Below are positions 1-8,862 of a DNA stretch of 64,000 nucleotides, piece after piece (position 1 is the stretch's first letter; every line of letters begins with the position of its first letter). A program made the position numbers and the translations under genes. A model generated the notes under the pieces. The model did not search any database. It saw nothing but the letters and a program-made list of their open reading frames with translations, and was not told the origin of the DNA. Source of the stretch: an uncultured Lachnospiraceae bacterium (GTDB taxonomy: Bacteria > Bacillota > Clostridia > Lachnospirales > Lachnospiraceae); NCBI GenBank assembly GCA_910584585.1, contig CAJUBP010000019.1:1-64000 (forward strand). The letters are read 5' to 3'.

Positions 1-25
1 TTTAGAATTGACTTAAAATGTTTGA

Positions 26-55
26 TTGCAGCTATAAGCTGCGCTATGGTATAAT
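26..55 (+). promoter_or_regulatory. Promoter of the ABC exporter operon
   Basis: A TTGCAG box is followed 18 bases later by a perfect TATAAT, which is preceded by TG at the extended -10 position. It faces the first permease gene, leaving a leader of about 100 bases. Seen in sequence; activity is inferred. Confidence 0.65.
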
Positions 56-68
56 GTAAAAAACATCC

Positions 69-95
69 AGGAGGTGTGTGATGAAACAGCGGTAA
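69..95 (+). other. Four-codon leader minigene with strong ribosome binding site
   Basis: AGGAGG at 69-74 lies six bases before an ATG that encodes Met-Lys-Gln-Arg and then stops. It sits between the strong promoter and the first permease gene. It is either a leader peptide or the stump of a gene whose body was deleted; sequence alone cannot separate these. Confidence 0.4.
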
Positions 96-168
96 ACAGC
101 ATTGTCTGGTATAAATTGTTTTTAAAGCAGTGTCTGGAAACTCTGGCGCTGAGATTAGTGAGGTAACA

Positions 169-1380
169 ATGTACAGAGTAAAATACGCAGTGAGAAATAA
201 AAGCAGAAGTCTTTTGTTAATTCTAATCTCCTTTATCTTCATCAGCTTTATCTTTATTTATCTTGACAGTATTGACGGGAACTACCGAGCCCTGGAAAAT
301 TTAGGAGATCAGATTCCCGTTTCCATATGCTTGACGGATGTAAGCGGGATACGGCAGCAGGGGCTTAGAATTCAGGAAAAAACGGCGGATCATTTAGAGC
401 AATTAGATGTGAAAGAGAAAGTGCTGACCGCAGAAAGTTACGGCAATGTCAGCCGCGGCGGCCAGGACAAAGAGAAAATAAGCGTGTTCCTCACCGCTGC
501 CAATGACGCCTCGGCATTCCTGCTTGAGCCGGAAAGCCTTACCGTCAGCATGGAGGAATTTGAGACAATGCTGTCAGAAGACGCCGGAGTCTGTCTCCTA
601 AGCAAAGAATACGCAAAAGAACGAGGACTGAACTGCCAGCCGGGAGACACTCTGGAATTGAACCTGTACAGCGGAAAATATGATGAAATCGGTCAGGTGG
701 ACGGATTTGAAAAAGTCACTTCCACTCAGATAGAAATAGGCGGGTTCTTCCAGGGACGCGTATATGACAGCATAATGGCGGAAGAGCCCAATGTTATCTG
801 TTCGGCGGAGTGGCTTAGAGGCCAGTACGCAGCGGCAGGAATGCCTTTTTATTATTCTTCGGCAAGAGGGGTGATTGGAAATCCCATGGAATTGAATACA
901 TGGAAGGAAACAGCAAGAAAGCTTTCCTTCTTCCCCATGGACACCCAAAAGCCGGAGGACATTGCGCAGATAGCCCTGTCAGTGGACGACAGAAACTATA
1001 TCCAGACAGCTTCTAAAATCAAGAAGAACATAGAGATTCTCCAGATATTCGTGATACCTGTTTTTGTTCTGCTTATCCTTTTGGAGGCGCTGATTTTCTT
1101 TCTGTCCATTCATAACCAGAAAAGGGATATTTTCCTGATGCGCTGCCTGGGGATGAAAAGATTTGAGATTATCCTGCAGCTGCTGCTGGAAGGAAGCGCC
1201 CTGGCCGTTATCGGAAGCGGTGCGGCAATGGCTGTATTGCTCTGTGCCGGCTATGGATTTCCGGCGCAAACCTGGCTTAGAGTCTTTCTTGTTTTTATGG
1301 CAGTGCAGTTCTTGGGCTCAGCATTTTCCGCCATCCTTGTATGCCGGAAAAACGTGCTGTATATCGGGAAGACATATTAG
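169..1380 (+). CDS. ABC transporter permease (FtsX/MacB-type)
   Basis: A 403-residue integral membrane protein with one hydrophobic segment near residues 14-34, a long extracytoplasmic region, and three more segments at about 288-314, 338-361 and 369-390. That topology is the FtsX/MacB permease arrangement. The motif RCLGMKRFEI just after the second segment resembles the cytoplasmic coupling region of these permeases. The ATG at 169 is chosen over an in-frame GTG at 130 because GTGAGG lies just before it. The ATPase gene follows after 13 bases, so the two are expected to form one exporter with the larger permeases downstream. Substrate unknown; by analogy an antimicrobial peptide or lipid-linked molecule. 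Confidence 0.8.
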   Translation: MYRVKYAVRNKSRSLLLILISFIFISFIFIYLDSIDGNYRALENLGDQIPVSICLTDVSGIRQQGLRIQEKTADHLEQLDVKEKVLTAESYGNVSRGGQDKEKISVFLTAANDASAFLLEPESLTVSMEEFETMLSEDAGVCLLSKEYAKERGLNCQPGDTLELNLYSGKYDEIGQVDGFEKVTSTQIEIGGFFQGRVYDSIMAEEPNVICSAEWLRGQYAAAGMPFYYSSARGVIGNPMELNTWKETARKLSFFPMDTQKPEDIAQIALSVDDRNYIQTASKIKKNIEILQIFVIPVFVLLILLEALIFFLSIHNQKRDIFLMRCLGMKRFEIILQLLLEGSALAVIGSGAAMAVLLCAGYGFPAQTWLRVFLVFMAVQFLGSAFSAILVCRKNVLYIGKTY

Positions 1381-1393
1381 GAGAAGAACGAAT

Positions 1394-2104
1394 ATGAATA
1401 AGTTAAGAATAGAAAATGTAAGTTACCGTTACAGCAATCACTATCAAACCACGTACGCTCTTCGGGAAGTGAACGCCCAATTCCAGTCGGGGCAATTCTG
1501 CGTCATTGAGGGAAAGTCCGGGAGCGGAAAAACCACGATGCTTTCCCTTCTGGCGGGCCTCGACCTGCCCTCGGAAGGAACCATTTATCTGGATGAGAAA
1601 AGCTACCGGGAACTGGATCGGGATAAACTCAGAAGAAATCAACTATCCATTATTTTTCAGAATTACAATTTGTTTCCCATGCTGACCGTACAGGAAAACA
1701 TTGCCTATCCCCTTGGACTCACAGGCAGAAAAAAAGGAAACTGGAAACAACGGATCAATGAAATCTTAGAAAGCGTGGGATTAAATGAAACCATGCAAAA
1801 AAAGTTTCCCGGAATGCTGAGCGGCGGGGAGCAGCAGCGGGTGGCAATTGCCCGAACCATAGCGTCGGAAGCGCCGATTATCCTGGCGGATGAGCCAACC
1901 GGGAATCTGGACACAGCCAACAGCGGGCGGATTGTGGAAAATCTGAAAAAGCTGTCCCATGAAGATGGGCGGTGCGTCATTCTGGTCACCCATGATCCGG
2001 ACATTGCCCGGCAGGCGGACGTGCTGTACCGGATGAGTGACGGGCGGATTGTGGAGAAGCAAAACCTTTTTGTACAAGACGGCAAAGAAACTGTAAAGGA
2101 ATAA
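1394..2104 (+). CDS. ABC transporter ATP-binding protein (MacB/LolD-like)
   Basis: This 236-residue ATPase has a complete motif set: Walker A GKSGSGKTT at residues 40-48, Q-loop at Gln89, signature LSGGEQQ from 142, Walker B IILADE at 162-167 and the H-loop His200. The EPTGNLD sequence after Walker B is typical of MacB/LolD/FtsE-type exporters. The ATG at 1394 follows AGGAGAAG and lies just after the first permease's stop. An in-frame upstream extension overlapping the permease is not credible. It is the only intact ATPase in the cluster and presumably energises the permeases around it. Confidence 0.9.
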   Translation: MNKLRIENVSYRYSNHYQTTYALREVNAQFQSGQFCVIEGKSGSGKTTMLSLLAGLDLPSEGTIYLDEKSYRELDRDKLRRNQLSIIFQNYNLFPMLTVQENIAYPLGLTGRKKGNWKQRINEILESVGLNETMQKKFPGMLSGGEQQRVAIARTIASEAPIILADEPTGNLDTANSGRIVENLKKLSHEDGRCVILVTHDPDIARQADVLYRMSDGRIVEKQNLFVQDGKETVKE

Positions 2105-2118
2105 AAAGAAACATAATT

Positions 2119-3951
2119 ATGATAAGTAAAAATGGTTGTATGAAAAATAGTGTAAAACAATTATTCCGTAAAAAGTGGATGAGCATTTTATTCTTTTGTA
2201 TCATTATGTTTGGCACAGTGTTTTTCGCGTTGGGATGCAGTCTGTGGATGAGTGTCCAGGATTCCATAAACCGAATGAAGGATAGCTTCACTACCATAGG
2301 GACTGTGACGCAGAAGCCAGACAACATGGTAACGGAAAGAACATGGAATGCGGAACTGCAAAAATATAAAATAACAGAAAGAGCAGGCTATACGCAGATT
2401 CTAAATGAAGAATTATTAAACAGCCTTGACGTTACATATATAAACAAAGTGGAACACAGGCCATTTTACGGTGCGGTTTCCCCTGATTTTATCACAGGCA
2501 CATTAGCAAGGGATGGCGTCGGTTCCACTTCATCATTAGTGGAATTTTCACCTCTTGAAAATAGTCTCCCAAACTTTCCGGTGAAGGTAGAGATAAAAAA
2601 GGTTTATTGGGGAGATGGGGAGCCTTCCATGGTTGGAAAGGAAATTTGGTTTTGTGACTATTACAGGGAGAAGACGGAGCCGTTAGAAGCAGGTAAGACA
2701 TATATTGCGTTTCTCGAAATGAATATTTATGCCGATACCCGCATAGAGGAAGAATACCCTTTGGAATATGTTCCAGTGGCAGCTTTTACAGACAAGAAAC
2801 CATCAATGCACTGGCAGGAAGTAAGCGCAGGTTTTTGGAATACGGAAGATGGAGCGTTATGGCAGAATCTTATTGATGAATTAAACAAATTGACATTTGA
2901 AACAGTGCCAGTTACGCCGACAGAAAATATTGAACTTTTAAGCCCTTTTCATGACGGCCAGGCCTCAATCGTGGAAGGAGAAGCCATCAGCGGTGATGAG
3001 TATGAAGATGGTTCAAAAGTATGTCTGGTTTCCCAGACATTTGCTAAATTAAATAATCTCAAAGTCGGGGATAAAATTAAATTACAGATGTTTTTTACAG
3101 ATTATGAATATTCTAAAGTATCAATGTCGTCTGGAGGGGGAGGAATGTCACGGTTGGATATTTTAACTCCGGAAGGGCAAAAATATGATGTGTTTTTTGA
3201 ATCGGATTATGTCATTAAAGGGATATATTTATATCATTCACCAGGATGGAATCTGTATGAATTGGTGCCAGATGAGATTATTATTCCAAGCGCATCCGTT
3301 CCAGAAGAGAAGGTCAGGAACGTCATTGCGGAAGGCCCCATGCAGGGCTATAATGCATCTTTCCAGATAGAAAATGGAGGAATCAACGACTTTTACAAGG
3401 AATTCTCCAAACTTCCGGAATCTTCCCTTCTGGAAATAACTTTTAATGACAAAGGGTATGAGCGTTTCTCTTCCCAGATGAACAACATGCAGACCATAGC
3501 CATTCTTATATTCCTGGTAGGTTTCGTGTCGGTAATTGCAAGCAGCGCATTTTTACTTTATTCCGCCATTATCAGGCAGAGAAAGCGGACCGCTATTGAA
3601 CGGGCATTAGGAATGTCCCGGAGGGAATGCAGGGTGTCCCTGCTGACGGGAATTATGCTTTTAACGATTGCTGCCGCCTGCGCCGGAGGAACCATTGGAG
3701 GAATCGCCACTGAAAAGATGCTGAACGCAGCATCGCTAGAAGAAGATTATTTCAGTTCCATGTATTCCAAAGGAATTGCAGTGAATAAAGATGAGGAAAT
3801 GTCTATAACCGCTAATCAGAATATTGTAAAGAACAGCATTGTATTTGCGGTAAGTGCAGAAGTGCTGGGCATTTTTGCAATGTCTCTGTTTTTGATCGGG
3901 AGAAACTTAAAGATAAATCCAATTCAGCTATTGGGAGTTAAAGAAGAATAG
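2119..3951 (+). CDS. Large ABC transporter permease, copy 1 of a tandem pair
   Basis: A 610-residue FtsX-domain permease with a hydrophobic segment near residues 24-46, an extracytoplasmic domain of over 400 residues, and three C-terminal segments (around 455-480, 512-535 and 570-592). The next gene is a paralogue: both ends of the two proteins are almost identical while the middle has diverged. It starts 15 bases after the ATPase gene, suggesting translational coupling, since no clear Shine-Dalgarno is visible. The start could instead be the Met at 2140, where similarity to the paralogue begins. Probable exporter component; substrate unknown. Confidence 0.8.
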   Translation: MISKNGCMKNSVKQLFRKKWMSILFFCIIMFGTVFFALGCSLWMSVQDSINRMKDSFTTIGTVTQKPDNMVTERTWNAELQKYKITERAGYTQILNEELLNSLDVTYINKVEHRPFYGAVSPDFITGTLARDGVGSTSSLVEFSPLENSLPNFPVKVEIKKVYWGDGEPSMVGKEIWFCDYYREKTEPLEAGKTYIAFLEMNIYADTRIEEEYPLEYVPVAAFTDKKPSMHWQEVSAGFWNTEDGALWQNLIDELNKLTFETVPVTPTENIELLSPFHDGQASIVEGEAISGDEYEDGSKVCLVSQTFAKLNNLKVGDKIKLQMFFTDYEYSKVSMSSGGGGMSRLDILTPEGQKYDVFFESDYVIKGIYLYHSPGWNLYELVPDEIIIPSASVPEEKVRNVIAEGPMQGYNASFQIENGGINDFYKEFSKLPESSLLEITFNDKGYERFSSQMNNMQTIAILIFLVGFVSVIASSAFLLYSAIIRQRKRTAIERALGMSRRECRVSLLTGIMLLTIAAACAGGTIGGIATEKMLNAASLEEDYFSSMYSKGIAVNKDEEMSITANQNIVKNSIVFAVSAEVLGIFAMSLFLIGRNLKINPIQLLGVKEE

Positions 3952-3961
3952 AAACAATTTA

Positions 3962-4005
3962 AACTCTATATTAATTTACGATTTTCTGTAAATTAATATA
4001 GAGTT
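3962..4005 (+). terminator. Perfect 18-bp hairpin between the tandem permease genes
   Basis: Two perfectly complementary 18-base arms (3962-3979 and 3988-4005) flank an 8-base loop. The stem is AT-rich and no T-run follows it on the plus strand, so it is not a textbook intrinsic terminator. It may stabilise or process the mRNA, or attenuate expression of the second permease. Confidence 0.5.
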
Positions 4006-4124
4006 ACAAGGAATTCATAAATAAGATCATTTCCAAGAAACAAACAATTTATCGGCGGTGAATGATACAACTATAATATTAAGATTAGGACTTTATTAGA
4101 ATGATAAAAATTAAATAACTGCAA

Positions 4125-5981
4125 ATGAAAAATAATGATTTAATGAAAAATAGCATAAAACAATTATTCCGTAAAAAGTGGATGAGCATTTTATTTTTCT
4201 GTATTATTATGCTTGGCACTGTTTTCTTCACATTGGGATGCAGTCTGTGGATGAGTGTCCAGGATTCCATAAACCGGATGAAGGACAGCTTCACTACCAT
4301 AGGAACTGTGACGCAGAAGCCGGACAGCATAACAATAGAGAAGAGATGGGATGCGGCGCTTCGGAAGTACAAGACGACAGAAAGATCAAACTACACACAG
4401 ATATTGAGTGAGGACATCCTAAACCATCTTGATGTTGCTTATATACATAAATTGGAGAAACGGCCTTTTTACGGCACTGTTTCCCCTGATTTTATTACGC
4501 CATACAGAGCAAATGTTACAGATGGAGAAAATGTTTCAGGCACGGCTTTACTGATGGAATTTTCGCCATTGGAAGACTGTGTGCCCAATGGTCCGGTGGA
4601 AGTGGAAGTAAAAAAAGTTTATTGGGGAGATGATAATCCCTCTCTGGTGGGAAAAACAATTTCCTTTTGCGATCATTATAACGAAAATCCAGAGCCTTTA
4701 AAAGCTGGAAAAAGATATATTGCCTTTTCCGGATGGAATATCGTGGATAAGCATTCAAAAGAAGCGGGCATCATTGAATATGCTCCGATACCAATATCAT
4801 TGGGCAAAGATCGGACGCTTGAATGGGGAGAAATGAATGCGGATTTCTGGAATACAGACACAGGAGAAATGTGGAGAAATTTCATTGATGAAATAGAGAA
4901 ATTGTCATATAAAGCGGTGCCTGTAACGCCAACAGGAAGCACAGAGCTTTTAATCCCTTTCCATGAAGGCCGGGCGGCTGTTGCTAAAGGAGAAGATATC
5001 AGCGCAGAAGAATATGACGGCGGCGCCAAGGTTTGCCTGGTTTCCCAGACCTTCGCTAACTTAAACCATCTCCAAGTAGGGCAGAAAATCAGGCTGCAAA
5101 TGTATTTTTCAGATTATGAAACTCCAACAGTTGAGAATGTTATATCGACAGGCGGTATGGTGACTGGGATGTTCCGGTCAGACATTTTAACTCCAAAAGG
5201 CGGAAAATATGATGTGTTTTATGAAGCGGATTATATCGTGAAAGGAATTTATTCTGTTCAGTCCACTGGAGGCGAGAGCCTGTATGAATTTGCGTCAGAT
5301 GAAATTATCATTCCAAGCGCATCCGTTCCAGAAGAAAAAGTCAGGAACATCATTGCGGAAGGCCCCATGCGCGGCTACAATGCGTCTTTCCAGATAGAAA
5401 ATGGAGGAATCAACGACTTTTACAAGGAGTTCTCCAAACTTCCTGAAGCTTCCCTTCTGGAAATAACTTTTGATGACAAAGGATATGAGCGTTTCGCTTC
5501 CCAGATGAACAACATGCAGACCATAGCCATCATCATATTCCTAGTGGGTTTTGTGTCGGTAATTGCTAGCAGCGCATTTTTACTATACTCAGCCATTATC
5601 AGGCAGAGAAGACGCACAGCTATTGAACGGGCATTGGGAATGTCCCGGAGGGAATGCAGGGTGTCCCTGCTGACGGGAATTATGCTTTTAACGATTGCTG
5701 CCGCCTGCGCCGGGGGAACCATTGGAGGAATCGCCACTGAAAAGATGCTGAACGCAGCATCGCTAGAGGAAGATTATTTCAGTTCCATGTATTCCAAAGG
5801 AATTGCAGTGAATAAAGACGAGGAAATGTCTATAGCCGCTAATCAGAATATTGTAAAGAACAGCATTGTATTTGCGGTAAGCGCAGAAGTGCTGGGCATT
5901 TTTGCAATGTCTCTGTTTTTGATCGGGCGAAACTTAAAGGTGAATCCAATTCAGCTATTGGGAGTTAGAGAAGAAGAATAG
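4125..5981 (+). CDS. Large ABC transporter permease, copy 2 of a tandem pair
   Basis: A 618-residue paralogue of the preceding permease with the same topology: one N-terminal membrane segment, a large extracytoplasmic domain and three C-terminal segments in the FtsX domain. The first roughly 60 codons and the last 220 are nearly identical to copy 1, while the extracytoplasmic middle differs at many residues and by small insertions. The pattern suggests duplication with divergence, or gene conversion at the ends. No good ribosome binding site is visible; the Met at 4143 is an alternative start. A broken ATPase gene follows directly. Confidence 0.78.
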   Translation: MKNNDLMKNSIKQLFRKKWMSILFFCIIMLGTVFFTLGCSLWMSVQDSINRMKDSFTTIGTVTQKPDSITIEKRWDAALRKYKTTERSNYTQILSEDILNHLDVAYIHKLEKRPFYGTVSPDFITPYRANVTDGENVSGTALLMEFSPLEDCVPNGPVEVEVKKVYWGDDNPSLVGKTISFCDHYNENPEPLKAGKRYIAFSGWNIVDKHSKEAGIIEYAPIPISLGKDRTLEWGEMNADFWNTDTGEMWRNFIDEIEKLSYKAVPVTPTGSTELLIPFHEGRAAVAKGEDISAEEYDGGAKVCLVSQTFANLNHLQVGQKIRLQMYFSDYETPTVENVISTGGMVTGMFRSDILTPKGGKYDVFYEADYIVKGIYSVQSTGGESLYEFASDEIIIPSASVPEEKVRNIIAEGPMRGYNASFQIENGGINDFYKEFSKLPEASLLEITFDDKGYERFASQMNNMQTIAIIIFLVGFVSVIASSAFLLYSAIIRQRRRTAIERALGMSRRECRVSLLTGIMLLTIAAACAGGTIGGIATEKMLNAASLEEDYFSSMYSKGIAVNKDEEMSIAANQNIVKNSIVFAVSAEVLGIFAMSLFLIGRNLKVNPIQLLGVREEE

Positions 5982-5989
5982 AGATCCTT

Positions 5990-6304
5990 TTGTCTCATAA
6001 ATTCATTGCTAAGCTGCCTAAGAAAGAGGAAAACGTCATCGGCCAGAACGGTTCCATGCTCTCGGGCGGTGAACGGAAGAAGGTTGCGGTGGCCCGGGCG
6101 ATGGTAAGGGAAGCGCCCATTATTGTTTTGGATGAAGCCACAGCCGGATATGACGGGGAATCCGACGCCCATCTGCATGATTTTCTGATCCATCAGACAG
6201 AAGGGAAGACGCTGATTGTAATCACTCATAATCAGGAGCATTTAGAGGGGATGGATCGGGTGTATTGTTTGAAAAACGGAAAATTATATCCGCAAACCAA
6301 ATGA
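5990..6304 (+). pseudogene. Truncated ABC transporter ATP-binding protein (C-terminal half)
   Basis: About 104 codons encode only the back half of an ABC ATPase: signature LSGGERKK, Walker B IIVLDEAT, D-loop and the H-loop sequence VITHNQ. Walker A and the Q-loop are absent, so it cannot hydrolyse ATP. The only starts are weak (TTG at 5990) with no ribosome binding site. The LDEATAGYD wording resembles ATPases fused to a membrane domain (MsbA/CydC type) rather than the MacB-type ATPase upstream. It is probably what remains of a separate exporter lost by deletion. Its end overlaps the convergent kinase gene. Confidence 0.75.
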
Positions 6305-7564
6305 TTTGCCAACAGATTCCAGCACAATGGAAATCTTAGTCCCCTCTCCCAGGGTGCTCTCAATTTTCATCCTTCCATGATGCGCGGCCGCAATCTGATC
6401 GCACAGCGCCAGACCAAGCCCCATGTTTCCGCTTTTCCTGGAACGGGACTTATCCACCCGGTAAAATGCTTTCCGGACTTTATCCACTTCCTCCGGAGGA
6501 ATTCCACATCCTTCGTCCCGCACCCAGAGAGAACTCTCATCTGCTCCCAGATAAATCCGGCTGCCGGATTTTGAGGCCATAATACTGTTATTGATCAGAT
6601 TAATCAGGAAACTTATCATCAAATCATCATCCATTTGTTTCGTCCGGCCCTGATATTCCCCTTCTCGCAGCAGCCTGATTCCTGTTTCCTGCAGCTTATA
6701 TTTTACATTATTCTCCACTGTTTCAAAAATATGTTCTAATGATACTTCCCGCAGCGCAGCTTTGCATTCCGGTTCATACAGCCTGGTTAATTCCATCATT
6801 TTTTCTGTCAGGCGGGACAGCCTGCCGCTTTCCTGGTGGATGTAGCGCAGGGATTTTTCTTCCTGCTCCGGCGATAATTTTACGCTCAGAAGCGTTTCTG
6901 AATACCCCTTAATAGCTGTCAGCGGAGTCTTTAATTCATGGGACATGCTGCCAATTAATTGTCTCTGGGTTTCATTGATATCCTGCAGGGGCTTCGTAAT
7001 TTTCTTAATCAGAAACACCAGCAGCAGTGCCATTCCAAGAGACGCCAGGCAGGAAATCAGAAGTTCCTGGATCACCAGGTTTCTGCTTTTTTCATAAATG
7101 TAAGTGACGTCTACCGCATAAAATAACGTATAGTCTGCGGTATTCATTTGGTAATATCTGACTGCGTCTCTCTGAAAAAATACAAGGATATATTTGTCAT
7201 TGCTTTTTTCTAAAACACAATCACCAGGATCCTCTATTTGATTTAAATTAATATGACTGACATCAAACTCATAAGGACTGCTGTTATACAATTCCGTTCC
7301 ATCTTTGTATAATGCAGAATTTTCCGGCATATTTTCCCGGAAGCAGTAAATAATTACATGTTCTGACAGCTCAGACTTTAACCCTGCATTAGACAATTTC
7401 CTGTTAAAATCCCCTACGGCATTTTCATAAATCTTACGTTCTTTTTCTTTCAGCAAATCAATTTTTTCCTGCCGGCTGGTAAAAATCACGTAAAATGAAA
7501 AAACCTGCGCCAACACAAAAAGCATGGTTGCCGCAGTGATTGCAATTTTCTTAATCATATCCAT
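6284..7564 (-). CDS. Membrane sensor histidine kinase (OmpR-partner type)
   Basis: A 426-residue kinase with a membrane segment at residues 4-28, an extracytoplasmic sensor of about 130 residues, and a second segment near 164-188. The HisKA domain has the phospho-acceptor His209 in MSHELKTPLT, followed by an HATPase domain with NLINNS, DEGCGIP and the GLGLALC G2 box. The ATG at 7564 is preceded by a perfect AGGAGG; the reading frame continues upstream only through a repeat element. It pairs with the response regulator upstream and converges on the ABC exporter genes, which it may control. Confidence 0.88.
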   Translation of the reverse strand: MDMIKKIAITAATMLFVLAQVFSFYVIFTSRQEKIDLLKEKERKIYENAVGDFNRKLSNAGLKSELSEHVIIYCFRENMPENSALYKDGTELYNSSPYEFDVSHINLNQIEDPGDCVLEKSNDKYILVFFQRDAVRYYQMNTADYTLFYAVDVTYIYEKSRNLVIQELLISCLASLGMALLLVFLIKKITKPLQDINETQRQLIGSMSHELKTPLTAIKGYSETLLSVKLSPEQEEKSLRYIHQESGRLSRLTEKMMELTRLYEPECKAALREVSLEHIFETVENNVKYKLQETGIRLLREGEYQGRTKQMDDDLMISFLINLINNSIMASKSGSRIYLGADESSLWVRDEGCGIPPEEVDKVRKAFYRVDKSRSRKSGNMGLGLALCDQIAAAHHGRMKIESTLGEGTKISIVLESVGKSFGLRI

Positions 7565-7597
7565 AGTTACAATCCTCCTGGGATTTTCTGATACTCG

Positions 7598-7695
7598 TTT
7601 AGGAATTGCTTGGGCTACATTGACTAAATTCAGCATGAAATCTGGTATGAAGTGGGGCGGCAGATTGCGGGAATGAATTTTAAGACACGCTCTAG
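7598..7695. repeat. Partial MITE-like element between regulator and kinase genes
   Basis: The stretch 7611-7695 closely matches one half of the full palindromic element at 9683-9846, ending in the same terminal repeat (AATTTTAAGACACGCTC followed by TA). The other half is degraded. It lies exactly between the response regulator and kinase genes, and its boundary supplies the regulator's TAG stop codon. Confidence 0.75.
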
Positions 7696-8354
7696 GGCAC
7701 TTCCATCCGGTATCCAACCCTCGGCACTGTAATAATCACGTCAGAAAAATCCAGTTTTTTACGGATATTTCCCACATGCACATCCACCGTCCGGCTCTCT
7801 CCCTGAAAGTCCACGCCCCAGAGAATATTCAAAATCTGATCTCTGGTAATCACCCGGTTCCGGTATTTCCAGAACACCAGCAGACAGTCAAATTCCATGG
7901 GCTGCATGGGGATTTCTCTGCCGTTTTTGTGCACGGTCCTCTTTTTCTCATTAATTACCACATCACGGATGTGTATTTCTTCTGTCTCCTCTTTGCCGCA
8001 GCGTTTCAGTATGTTGTCCATACGAACCAGAAGCTCTAACATCTCAAAAGGCTTTACGATATAATCCTCCGCCCCGCTCCGCAATCCTTTTACCTTGCTG
8101 GGCAGATCCCCCTTGGCGGTCAGATAAATAACGGGAATTTTATGTTCTTTCAGTTCTTCCAACAACTGGAATCCGTCTTTTCCCGGAAGCATAATGTCCA
8201 AAAGGGCAAGAGAATAATCGTCCTGTTCCTTTAAATGGCTGCTGAATTCATTGCCGTCGAAAAAGGGGACAGGCTGGTAGCCTGCAATCTCCAGGTTCAT
8301 GCAGATTAAATCGTTGATGGGGATTTCGTCTTCAATTACCAATATCTTTTTCAT
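7692..8354 (-). CDS. OmpR/PhoB-family response regulator
   Basis: A 220-residue regulator. The receiver domain has acidic residues at 8-10, the phospho-acceptor Asp53 in LLDIMLPGKDG, and the conserved Lys101 in the IVKPFEMLEL segment. The C-terminal third is a winged-helix domain ending in the usual VPRVGYRME motif. The ATG at 8354 follows GGTGATC; a longer in-frame version reaches into the promoter region and is unlikely. The TAG stop lies inside the edge of an inserted repeat element, which also separates this gene from its kinase partner. Direct repeats upstream look like its own binding site. Confidence 0.9.
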   Translation of the reverse strand: MKKILVIEDEIPINDLICMNLEIAGYQPVPFFDGNEFSSHLKEQDDYSLALLDIMLPGKDGFQLLEELKEHKIPVIYLTAKGDLPSKVKGLRSGAEDYIVKPFEMLELLVRMDNILKRCGKEETEEIHIRDVVINEKKRTVHKNGREIPMQPMEFDCLLVFWKYRNRVITRDQILNILWGVDFQGESRTVDVHVGNIRKKLDFSDVIITVPRVGYRMEVP

Positions 8355-8369
8355 AGGATCACCAAGTCT

Positions 8370-8423
8370 ATTATAGCGGAGATTTGACAAGAAAGCGAGA
8401 GGGATTTGTAAATGTTTTGTAAA
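8370..8423 (-). promoter_or_regulatory. Response-regulator promoter with paired direct-repeat operator
   Basis: On the minus strand a TATAAT lies at 8375-8370 without a recognisable -35. In its place, TTTACAAA occurs twice with an 11-base period (8416-8423 and 8405-8412). One-turn direct repeats are the usual architecture for dimeric OmpR-type regulators, so autoactivation is likely. Inference from pattern only. Confidence 0.5.
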
Positions 8424-8427
8424 AGTG

Positions 8428-8456
8428 TTTTCAATCATTTTTTCTTATGTTATAAT
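8428..8456 (+). promoter_or_regulatory. Possible promoter toward the toxin-antitoxin pair
   Basis: TTTTCA and TATAAT are separated by 17 bases, facing the antitoxin gene about 150 bases downstream. The -35 is a weak match, so this is tentative. Confidence 0.35.
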
Positions 8457-8613
8457 AAATCAACTAAAATTTAGTTACATATCATATGATTAGTCTTGGA
8501 AAGTAGATAAGTAAAGCAAAAATCAGGAAGATATTGTATGGATAAAATAGGAAAAAGATAAGCAGACTGACAACGTGCCCAATATTACATTGAAAAATAG
8601 AAGAGGTGACTTC

Positions 8614-8862
8614 ATGTTAGCAATAAAAGGTATATATAATAATGGAAAAGTTACACTTGAAGAAGAAATGCCAATTCAAAATACTATAACAGAAGTAATT
8701 GTAATATTCCCAGATAATAAGCCCCAGGAAACCTCAAAAAAGCTCTCTTTAAAAGAAAAAAGAGAGCTTTTCGAAGAATTCTCAGGAAGTGTTAACAGGA
8801 TTTTGGATATTAAAACGGAAAAATCAGAAGCTTTGGAGGAAAAATATGAAAGTACTGATTGA
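8614..8862 (+). CDS. Antitoxin of a PIN-domain toxin-antitoxin pair
   Basis: An 82-residue charged protein. Its N-terminus, MLAIKGIYNNGKVTLEEE, resembles the short beta-rich start of antitoxins paired with PIN toxins. The C-terminal half is rich in Lys and Glu and probably wraps the toxin. The ATG at 8614 follows AGAGGTGA. Its end overlaps the toxin gene by 17 bases, the tight coupling expected for such pairs. The assignment rests mainly on size, charge and its toxin partner. Confidence 0.7.
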   Translation: MLAIKGIYNNGKVTLEEEMPIQNTITEVIVIFPDNKPQETSKKLSLKEKRELFEEFSGSVNRILDIKTEKSEALEEKYESTD

